NCBI GenBank assembly: GCA_964242035.1 | Contig: CAXTCL010000189.1 | Span: 1-7,485, forward strand | Source: BOG-908 sp964242035 | GTDB taxonomy: Bacteria; Pseudomonadota; Alphaproteobacteria; Acetobacterales; Acetobacteraceae | Direction of reading: 5' to 3' | Length of the DNA stretch: 7,485 bases | Position numbers and translations under genes: made by a program | Part shown: positions 1 through 5,058 of the stretch, in pieces | How the letters are laid out: every line of letters begins with the position of its first letter | Position numbering within the stretch: position 1 is the first letter of the stretch | The notes under the pieces: model-generated | Databases searched by the model: none | What the model was told of the DNA's origin: nothing | The model's input: the letters and a program-made list of their open reading frames with translations, nothing else

Positions 1-745
1 CGGTGATGACCTTGCTGTTCATCTCGTAGGCGCGCTGGGCGGTGATCAGGCTGGTGATCTCGGTCACCACGTTGACGTTGCTGTTCTCAACGTAACCTTG
101 CTGGATGTTGCCGAAACCGGGAGCACCCGGTGTGCCGGTGACCGCCGCGCCGCTGGCGCCGCTCTGCAGGAAGAGGTTGTCGCCCTGCGCGTCCAGCCCT
201 GCCTCGTTCGGAAACGAGGCGAGCTGCATCTGGCCCAGCGTCTGCGGGTTCGTCTGCCCGCTTATAGTGGCCTGCACCTGGCCGGAGCCGTTGACGGTGA
301 CGCTGACGGCATTGGGGGGCACCGTGATACCGGGTACTACCGGGTAGCCGTCCGCGGTCACAATGGTGCCGTCCGGCGCCAGCGCCAGCGTGCCGTCACG
401 CGTGTAGGCGACCTCGCCGGACGGCAGCGTCACTTGGAAATAGCCGTTGCCCTGTATGGCGAGATCCAGCGTGTTGCCGGTCTGCGCGAGCGTGCCCTGC
501 TCGGTGATGCGGTAGATGGCGGCGGTCTTCACGCCCAGGCCGATCTGCGCGCCGGACGGCACGACAGTGCCGTTGTCCGAACTGTTCGAGCCCACCACGC
601 GCATGTTCTGGTAGATCAGGTCCTGGAACTCGGCGCGGCGGCGCTTGAAGCCGGTGGTGCTCATGTTGGCGATGTTGTTGGATATGACTTCGACGTTTGT
701 CTGCTGGGCCTGCATGCCTGTGCCGGCGATGTCTAGGGAACGCAT
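1..745 (-). CDS. flgG: Flagellar basal-body distal rod protein FlgG (C-terminus cut by window edge)
   Basis: FlgG forms the distal rod of the flagellar basal body in the periplasm and is exported by the flagellar type III apparatus. Read leftward from ATG 745-743, 248 codons are open to the window edge. The family usually has about 260 residues, so only the last dozen or so are missing. The N-terminus (residues 1-40) carries the rod signature NVEVISNNIANMSTTGFKR. The middle has the GNTLDLAIQGNGYFQV core (about 90-105), and the end has the typical VENSNVNVVTEI and ITAQRAYEMNSKVIT segments (about 219-248), which form the terminal helix of rod and hook proteins. AGGAGA at 760-755 lies 9 nt before the start. 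The gene follows flgF by 42 nt on the same strand and is probably cotranscribed from the sigma-54 promoter ahead of flgF. Nothing suggests a broken gene. Confidence 0.96.
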   Translation of the reverse strand, partial: MRSLDIAGTGMQAQQTNVEVISNNIANMSTTGFKRRRAEFQDLIYQNMRVVGSNSSDNGTVVPSGAQIGLGVKTAAIYRITEQGTLAQTGNTLDLAIQGNGYFQVTLPSGEVAYTRDGTLALAPDGTIVTADGYPVVPGITVPPNAVSVTVNGSGQVQATISGQTNPQTLGQMQLASFPNEAGLDAQGDNLFLQSGASGAAVTGTPGAPGFGNIQQGYVENSNVNVVTEITSLITAQRAYEMNSKVIT

Positions 746-760
746 GTGCTGGTCTCTCCT

Positions 761-794
761 GGCGGGCGATTGAGCTAGGCGGGCGATTTAGCTG
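761..794. repeat. 17-bp tandem duplication at the flgF end / flgF-flgG junction
   Basis: Two adjacent 17-bp copies (761-777 and 778-794) match at 15 of 17 positions, with the shared core GGCGGGCGATT. The second copy contains the flgF stop codon and its last codon; the first lies in the short flgF-flgG gap. It looks like a local slippage duplication, and no function is evident. Confidence 0.6.
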
Positions 795-1528
795 GCGGGG
801 GCTGCGATCTTGTCGATTGCGGACTGACGGCGCGTGCCTTCGGCCTCCACCATCTGTGTGACGAACTGGAAGTCCCGCTCCGTGGTCATCATGCGGGTGA
901 TCTCGGCGATCGGCTGGACGTTGCTGTCCTCCACCGCGCCCTGCAGTATCTTCGGCCGGGTGACGGGCGTGGTGGCCACGTCGGCGCGGAACAGGCGGCC
1001 GCCTTCCGCGGTGAGGCGGTTCGGATCGTTAGGCACCACGATGCCGATCTGGCCGAGCGGGCCGTTCTGGCTGCGCAGCGAGCCGTCCGCCTTGACCGTC
1101 AGGTCCGTGTCGGCTGGCGAGAGGGTGAACTTCTGCCCCTGGGTGTCGAGCAGGTTGTGGCCGGCCTCATCGGTGATGCTGCCGTCCTTCTGCAGGGTGA
1201 AGCGGCCGGCGCGTGTCAGGCGGGTGCCGGCATCGGTCTGCACGCTGAACCAGCCGTTGCCGGACAGTGCCAAATCCAGCGGGTTGCCCGTCTGGCTCAG
1301 CGTGCCTTCGGTCTGCTCGCGGTAGGTGGCGCGCGTCTGGGTGAAGGCCACGGTGCGGCCGCCCTGCGGTTCGGCGCCGGCGGGCTCGCGCACCAGCCAG
1401 TCGGCGAACACCGTGCGCTCGGCGCGGTAGCCGGGGGTGGAGGCGTTGGCCAGGTTGTTGGCCACCACATCCATCGCGCGCGTCTGGGCGGCGAGGCGGG
1501 AGAGCGCGATGTTGGTGATGTTGTCCAT
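788..1528 (-). CDS. flgF: Flagellar basal-body proximal rod protein FlgF
   Basis: FlgF is a proximal rod subunit of the flagellar basal body, exported to the periplasm. The 246-residue product matches the usual FlgF length. It begins MDNITNIALSRLAAQTRAMD and carries the rod motif VVANNLANASTPGYRAERTVF (about 21-41), the GNPLDLALSGNGWFSV core (about 81-96) and a C-terminal helix region around EDSNVQPIAEITRMM and VTQMVEAEGTRRQSAIDKI. The frame is open further upstream to 1738, but those 70 extra residues resemble nothing in FlgF, and a sigma-54 promoter lies inside them at 1569-1583. I therefore place the start at ATG 1528-1526. The Shine-Dalgarno sequence is weak (GGGAT about 10 nt upstream). 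The stop is TAA at 790-788, and flgG follows after 42 nt, so this is the first gene of a leftward rod operon. Confidence 0.95.
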   Translation of the reverse strand: MDNITNIALSRLAAQTRAMDVVANNLANASTPGYRAERTVFADWLVREPAGAEPQGGRTVAFTQTRATYREQTEGTLSQTGNPLDLALSGNGWFSVQTDAGTRLTRAGRFTLQKDGSITDEAGHNLLDTQGQKFTLSPADTDLTVKADGSLRSQNGPLGQIGIVVPNDPNRLTAEGGRLFRADVATTPVTRPKILQGAVEDSNVQPIAEITRMMTTERDFQFVTQMVEAEGTRRQSAIDKIAAPAS

Positions 1529-1568
1529 TGGTCGGCAATCCCGGCTGCTGTGCTCTGCCAGGGGTGTC

Positions 1569-1583
1569 GCAAGCCGCGTGCCA
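1569..1583 (-). promoter_or_regulatory. Sigma-54 (RpoN) promoter for flgF-flgG
   Basis: Read on the minus strand, the site is TGGCACGCGGCTTGC. It is an exact match to TGGCAC-N5-TTGC, with GG at 1582-1581 and GC at 1570-1569 separated by the required 10 nt. The predicted transcription start is near 1557, giving a leader of about 29 nt before the flgF ATG. Sigma-54 control of rod, hook and ring genes is established in Caulobacter and other alphaproteobacteria. The match and its position are seen directly; use of the site is inferred. Confidence 0.85.
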
Positions 1584-1621
1584 CGAAAAAGCCCAGGCAG
1601 CGACGGGCGGTGGGACCGCAA

Positions 1622-1663
1622 GTCGGCAATTCCTGCCGGGCAGGCGCTGCCGGTAGGGCCGAC
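1622..1663. promoter_or_regulatory. Repeat/dyad cluster upstream of the sigma-54 promoter (possible activator site)
   Basis: This stretch lies about 40-80 bp upstream of the -24 element, where sigma-54 activators usually bind. It holds a perfect CCTGCC-G-GGCAGG dyad (1632-1644), two direct copies of CTGCCGG (1633-1639 and 1647-1653) and an outer inverted pair GTCGGC / GCCGAC (1622-1627 and 1658-1663). A flagellar NtrC-family activator such as FlbD is the natural candidate, but I cannot match a binding consensus with confidence. It also lies upstream of the divergent gene at 1771 and could affect both. Confidence 0.35.
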
Positions 1664-1770
1664 CGGCGCACACGCCAGCGTGCGGGAAACTGGCGGTGGG
1701 GCAGGCGTTTGAGTGGCCTGGGCGATGATGCGCTGCATCCCGCCGACAACAAGAACGAGGGACGAAAATC

Positions 1771-2190
1771 ATGCGTACAATCAGGAACATCGCGATCGCC
1801 GCCTGTGTGGTGGCGCTGACCGGCGGCACGGCACTGGCGCAAGCCGCCGGCGGGGCTGGCGGTGGCGGTGCGGCCGGCGGTGCCGGTTCGGCCGGTGGCG
1901 CAGGTGCCGCAGGTGGGGCCGGCGCCGGCAGCACCGGCGGCATGAGCGGCGGGATGGGCACGGGCAGCAGCGGCATGGGCACGGGCAGCTCCGCCCCGAG
2001 CAGCAGCGGCGGGTCCAGCACCCAGAGCGGCAACATGGGCGGCGGCATGGGCAGCAACACCGGGACGACCGGCACCGGCTCCACCTCGACCGGCAGCGGC
2101 GCTGCTGGCGCGCAGGGTGGCACGGGCATGGGCACCAGCGGCGGCACGTCCAGCTCGACGGGCAGCACCAGCGGAAACTCGCCGCAGTAA
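1771..2190 (+). CDS. Small secreted Gly/Ser/Ala/Thr-rich low-complexity protein
   Basis: I do not recognise a family. The 139-residue product begins with a clear Sec signal peptide: MRTIRN, a hydrophobic core (about 7-17), then TALA/QA, giving likely signal peptidase cleavage after residue 23 or 25. The mature chain of about 115 residues uses only A, G, S, T, M, N, Q and P. It has no charged, aromatic, cysteine or branched aliphatic residue. It starts as Gly-Ala repeats, passes through Gly-Met motifs (GGMSGGMGTGSSGMGTGSS) and ends Ser/Thr/Gly-rich, so it is probably disordered in the periplasm or outside the cell. GAGGGA at 1757-1762 lies 8 nt before the ATG. The signal peptide and ribosome-binding site argue that this frame is real, although GC-rich repeats open other frames here too. 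It is divergent from flgF, and a strong hairpin follows its stop. A structural, surface or matrix role would be speculation. Confidence 0.72.
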   Translation: MRTIRNIAIAACVVALTGGTALAQAAGGAGGGGAAGGAGSAGGAGAAGGAGAGSTGGMSGGMGTGSSGMGTGSSAPSSSGGSSTQSGNMGGGMGSNTGTTGTGSTSTGSGAAGAQGGTGMGTSGGTSSSTGSTSGNSPQ

Positions 2191-2197
2191 GCAATCG

Positions 2198-2233
2198 GGG
2201 ACGCCGCGTCGTCTTGCGATGACGCGGCGTCTC
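2198..2233 (+). terminator. GC-rich hairpin after the secreted-protein gene
   Basis: The stem has 16 pairs (two of them G-U) with a four-base TTGC loop at 2214-2217. Its core arms GACGCCGCGTC (2200-2210) and GACGCGGCGTC (2221-2231) are exact complements. It begins 8 nt after the stop at 2190. No T-run follows directly; the nearest is TTTCT near 2252. It is therefore a probable terminator or mRNA 3' stabiliser rather than a canonical intrinsic terminator. Confidence 0.6.
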
Positions 2234-2246
2234 GCCTGCTAAGGTC

Positions 2247-2288
2247 TAAAGTTTCTAGTCCTTCTTTTAAAAAGGACCGCTTCCTTTC
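2247..2288 (+). repeat. Isolated right arm of the intergenic AT-rich repeat family
   Basis: The segment starts AAAGTTTCTAGTCC and ends GGACCGCTTCCTTT, matching the right arms at 3623-3670, 4999-5045 and 6520-6567. Its internal palindrome is GTCC (2258-2261) and GGAC (2274-2277) around a T-rich then A-rich centre. No left arm precedes it; the GC hairpin at 2198-2233 sits there instead. It ends 44 nt before the first aminotransferase. This is the most diverged copy in the window. Confidence 0.65.
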
Positions 2289-2332
2289 CGTCTCCCCCTC
2301 CCGTAGGTTCCGCCGTCTTTTCGGAGGACCCG

Positions 2333-3532
2333 ATGTTCATCGCCGACCGCCTGTCCAAGATCAGCCCAAGTCAGACGATAGCCATATCGTCCAAGGCGCG
2401 AGCGATGAAGGCGGCCGGCCGCGACGTGATAAGCCTGTCGGCAGGCGAGCCGGATTTCGACACGCCCGACCATATCAAGCAGGCGGCGATACGCGCGATC
2501 GAGCGTGGCGAGACGAAATACACCGACGTGTCCGGCACCCTGTCGTTGCGCCGTGCGATATCGGCGAAGTTCAAGCGCGACAGCGGGCTCGATTATGCGC
2601 CCGACGAGATCATCGTCTCCACCGGCGGCAAGCAGGTCATCTACAACGCAATGGTGGCCACGCTGAACGCAGGCGACGAGGCGATCATTCCGAGCCCTTG
2701 CTGGGTGAGCTATCCGGACATCGTGGCCCTGGCGGAAGGCACGCCGGTGATCGTGCCGTGCGGGCAGAACAACGGCTTCAAGCTGCGGGCGGAGGATTTG
2801 GAAGCCGCCATCACGCCGCGCACCAAATGGTTTTTCCTGAACTCGCCCTGCAATCCGACGGGAGCGGCATACTCGGCTGACGAGTTGCGGCCGATCTGCA
2901 ACGTGCTGCTGCGCCATCCGGATGTCTGGGTCTTTACCGACGACATCTACGAGAAGCTGACCTATGACGGCTTCCGGCCGGCGACAATGGTCGAGGTGGA
3001 GCCGCGCCTGCGCGACCGCACGGTGACGATGAACGGCTGCAGCAAGGCTTACGCGATGACCGGCTGGCGCATCGGCTATGCCGGCGCGCCCGTCTCGCTG
3101 ATACGCGCGATGGACAAGCTGCAGAGCCAGTCGACGTCAAACACCAGTTCGGTAAGCCAGGCGGCCGCGGTTGAAGCGCTCGAAGGGCCGCAGGATGCGA
3201 TTGGCGAGATGTGCGAGGTCTATCGCGCCCGCCGGGACCTGGTGGTGGACGCGCTGAACGCGGTACCCGGTTTGAGCTGCCACCGTCCTGAAGGCGCGTT
3301 TTACGTGTTTCCCGGGATGCATGGCTGCATCGGTAAGACGACAGAAGGCGGCGTGAAGATCGCCGACGACGAGGCGTTCGCGCTGGCGCTGCTCGACGAG
3401 CATGGCGTGGCGGCCGTGCACGGCAGCGCGTTCATGTATCCCGGGCATTTCCGGGTGAGCTATGCGACCGATACCGAGAGCTTGCGGGAGGCTTGCTCGC
3501 GTATTGCCGCGTTTTGCGCGGCGATGCGGTGA
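2333..3532 (+). CDS. aatA: PLP-dependent class I aminotransferase, AatA-like (aspartate aminotransferase family)
   Basis: This is a cytoplasmic fold-type I aminotransferase that probably interconverts aspartate and 2-oxoglutarate with oxaloacetate and glutamate; some AatA homologues also use prephenate or aromatic substrates. The 399 residues match the family's usual 400. Visible landmarks are AGEPDFDTP (37-45), GETKY (59-63), STGGKQ (96-101), Trp124, the CNPTG turn (173-177), DDIY (203-206) binding the PLP pyridine and phenolic oxygen, Schiff-base Lys238 in SKAYAMTGWRIGYAG, and the substrate-carboxylate Arg374 in FRVSYA. The residue before Trp124 is Cys (SPCWVSYP), where the remembered Rhizobium AatA has Tyr (PAPYWVSYP). 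GGAGGA at 2323-2328, 4 nt before the ATG, fixes the start. A right repeat arm lies upstream, and a left arm begins immediately after the TGA. The family is certain; aspartate specificity is inferred from resemblance to Rhizobium AatA. Confidence 0.93.
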   Translation: MFIADRLSKISPSQTIAISSKARAMKAAGRDVISLSAGEPDFDTPDHIKQAAIRAIERGETKYTDVSGTLSLRRAISAKFKRDSGLDYAPDEIIVSTGGKQVIYNAMVATLNAGDEAIIPSPCWVSYPDIVALAEGTPVIVPCGQNNGFKLRAEDLEAAITPRTKWFFLNSPCNPTGAAYSADELRPICNVLLRHPDVWVFTDDIYEKLTYDGFRPATMVEVEPRLRDRTVTMNGCSKAYAMTGWRIGYAGAPVSLIRAMDKLQSQSTSNTSSVSQAAAVEALEGPQDAIGEMCEVYRARRDLVVDALNAVPGLSCHRPEGAFYVFPGMHGCIGKTTEGGVKIADDEAFALALLDEHGVAAVHGSAFMYPGHFRVSYATDTESLREACSRIAAFCAAMR

Positions 3533-3670
3533 AGGAAGGCAAGGCCTTCTTTTTTGAAAAAAAGAAGCAAAAAACTTTTGGACCCGCTGTTGCGGAACTT
3601 TCCACCAGCCGCCGACAAGGAGCAAAAGTTTTTTGGTCCTTTTTTTTAAAAAAGGACTGCTTGCTTGCCT
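3533..3670. repeat. Intergenic inverted-repeat element 1 (left arm, loop, right arm)
   Basis: The left arm (3533-3580) begins at the base after the aatA stop. A 42-nt GC-rich loop follows, then the right arm (3623-3670). The arms' inner ends, AAAAAACTTTTG and CAAAAGTTTTTT, are exact complements. The left arm holds the palindrome CTTC-T6-G-A7-GAAG (3546-3567); the right arm holds GTCC-T8-A6-GGAC (3636-3657). The two arms therefore carry different palindrome types, each self-complementary, unlike the matched arms of the other elements. The A-tract/stem/T-tract layout would suit a bidirectional terminator. The right arm overlaps the TTG start of the next gene at 3665. Confidence 0.85.
3652..3656 (+). 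promoter_or_regulatory. AAGGA ribosome-binding site inside the repeat arm
   Basis: AAGGA lies 8 nt before the TTG start at 3665 and is the only Shine-Dalgarno-like sequence there. It falls in the 3' half of the right-arm palindrome (3636-3657). In the transcript it would pair with the U-rich strand and GUCC of that hairpin, which could lower or control translation. The position is seen; the regulatory effect is inferred. Confidence 0.5.
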
Positions 3671-4882
3671 GAGACTGCCGGACCAGCACTAGCCGCCAGG
3701 CTCGCGCAGATCCCCCGCGCCGCCACGATGGCAGCCGCGGAGCGCGCGCGTGCGCTACGCGCGGCCGGGCGGGACATCATCTCCCTGACCCTGGGCGAGC
3801 CGGATTTTCCGACGCCCGCGCATGTGGTGGAAGCGGCGCACGCGGCAGCGCTGCGCGGCGAGACGAAATACCCGCCGCTGACCGGCACGTCGGCGTTGAA
3901 GGGAGCGATCGCGGCGAAGTTCCTGCGGGATTCGGGCCTGTCGTTCGAGGGCGACCAGATACTTGTAGGGCACGGTGGGCGGCAGATCATCTACGATGCT
4001 CTGACGGCGACGCTGGACCCGGGCGACGAGGTCGTGGTGCCGGCGCCTTACTGGAACGCCTATCCGCTGATCGCGCGCATGGCCGGCGCGGAGTCTGTCT
4101 ATCTGGCGTGCGAGGAGGCGGACGGGTTCCGGCCTGCGCCGGAGGCGCTGGCGCGGACGATTACCCCGCGCACGAAATGGGTGGTGCTGAACTACCCCAA
4201 CAATCCGACTGGCGCCGTGCTGGACAAGCCGGCGTTGCTGGCGCTGGCCGAAGTGCTGCGGCGCGCGCCGTGGGTGTGGGTGATGTCGGACGACATGTAC
4301 GAGCACCTGGTGCATGACGGCACGCTAAACCCGACGCTGGCGGCGGTGGCGCCGGACCTTGCCCATCGCGTGCTAACGTTGACGGGCGTGTCCAAGACCT
4401 ACGCGATGACGGGGTGGCGCGTGGGGTTTGCCGGCGGGCCGGCCAGGCTGATCTCCGCCATGGCGAACGTGCAGGGACAGTCGACGGGCGGGGTCTCGCC
4501 GATAGCGCAGGCTGCGGCAGTGGCGGCGCTGGAAGGTCCGCAAGACCAGGTGGACGTGATGCGTGCGGCCTATGCGGCGCGCAGCGCGCACGTGGTGACG
4601 GCCCTGCGCGCGATGCCAGGGGTCACGTGTCACCAGCCGGGCGGGGCGTTCTACGCCTATCCCGGCGTGGCGGGCCTGCTCGGGCGCAGGACACGCGGCG
4701 GCGCGCTTGTGTCCGACGACCGCGCGTTCTGCGAGGCGCTGCTCATGGAAGAGGGCGTGGCGACGGTGCATGGTGGCGCGTTCGGGGCCAGCCCTTATGT
4801 GCGTATCAGCACCGCGGCAAGCGAGGCTGTGCTGGAGGAGGCTTTGGCGCGTATTGGACGGTTTGTGGCGGAGTTTCAGTAG
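3665..4882 (+). CDS. Second PLP-dependent class I aminotransferase, paralogue of the upstream gene
   Basis: This is a cytoplasmic fold-type I aminotransferase of unknown amino acid preference. The 405-residue product aligns with the preceding gene along its whole length, and about half the residues are identical in the C-terminal part by eye. Landmarks are LGEPDFPTP (43-51), GETKY (65-69), GHGGRQ (102-107), PAPYW ending at Trp130, NNPTG (179-183), DDMY (209-212), Schiff-base Lys244 in SKTYAMTGWRVGFAG, and carboxylate-binding Arg380 in YVRIST. The start is TTG, the most upstream in-frame start after a TAA at 3647. The next start, ATG 3728 (Met22), would remove residues 9-21 (LAARLAQIPRAAT), which align with the N-terminus of AatA proteins, so TTG is preferred. 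The start sits inside repeat element 1. The differing residues around the active site (GRQ for GKQ, YPNNPTG for SPCNPTG) suggest a different substrate range from the upstream copy. Confidence 0.9.
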   Translation: MPETAGPALAARLAQIPRAATMAAAERARALRAAGRDIISLTLGEPDFPTPAHVVEAAHAAALRGETKYPPLTGTSALKGAIAAKFLRDSGLSFEGDQILVGHGGRQIIYDALTATLDPGDEVVVPAPYWNAYPLIARMAGAESVYLACEEADGFRPAPEALARTITPRTKWVVLNYPNNPTGAVLDKPALLALAEVLRRAPWVWVMSDDMYEHLVHDGTLNPTLAAVAPDLAHRVLTLTGVSKTYAMTGWRVGFAGGPARLISAMANVQGQSTGGVSPIAQAAAVAALEGPQDQVDVMRAAYAARSAHVVTALRAMPGVTCHQPGGAFYAYPGVAGLLGRRTRGGALVSDDRAFCEALLMEEGVATVHGGAFGASPYVRISTAASEAVLEEALARIGRFVAEFQ

Positions 4883-4885
4883 GGT

Positions 4886-5045
4886 AAGGAAGCAGTTCTT
4901 TTTTGCAAAAAAAACCAAAAAACTTTTGCTCCTGTCGCTGGCGGACACGCGCGTGGCGTATGGTGAACCGGCGCGGCTGCATCGGCAGCGTCGGGGATGA
5001 AAGTTTTTTGGTTCTTTTTTTCAAAAAAGAACTGCTTGCTTTCTT
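4886..5045. repeat. Intergenic inverted-repeat element 2 (left arm, loop, right arm)
   Basis: The left arm (4886-4928) starts 3 nt after the stop of the second aminotransferase. The loop is the longest of the three (70 nt), and the right arm is 4999-5045. The ends correspond exactly: GCAGTTC (4892-4898) pairs with GAACTGC (5029-5035), and AACCAAAAAACTTT with AAAGTTTTTTGGTT. The right-arm palindrome is GTTC-T7-C-A6-GAAC (5011-5032). The left arm's own palindrome is imperfect (GTTC against AACC), so here complementarity between arms is kept better than complementarity within the left arm. No convincing sigma-70 promoter is seen in the loop. Confidence 0.85.
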
Positions 5046-5058
5046 GTAGGTGTCAGAC

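Noticed and set aside
98..736. Plus-strand frames opposite flgG
   Set aside because: They are antisense shadows of a clearly conserved FlgG protein.
1529..1738. N-terminal extension of the flgF frame (316-residue version)
   Set aside because: The added residues have no rod-protein character, and a perfect sigma-54 promoter lies within them; the FlgF signature starts exactly at ATG 1528.
1167..2168. Long Pro/Ala-rich minus-strand frame across flgF and the secreted-protein gene
   Set aside because: It overlaps flgF in the wrong frame and is the low-complexity antisense of a Gly/Ala-rich coding region.
1713..2222. Arg/His-rich plus-strand frame overlapping the secreted-protein gene
   Set aside because: It is a frame-shifted reading of GC-rich repeats; the overlapping frame with a signal peptide and a well-placed GAGGGA is better supported.
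2214..2245. Sigma-70 promoter (TTGCGA ... TAAGGT) before the first aminotransferase
   Set aside because: The spacer is 20 nt, both hexamers are poor, and the -35 falls inside the stem and loop of the GC hairpin.
4959..4964. TATGGT as a -10 box in the loop of element 2
   Set aside because: No acceptable -35 hexamer lies 16-18 nt upstream, and a single weak hexamer in GC-rich DNA is expected by chance.
5050..5058. GTG start for gor three codons upstream
   Set aside because: No ribosome-binding site is spaced for it, whereas AGGTG suits ATG 5059; the difference is only three residues and cannot be settled from sequence alone.
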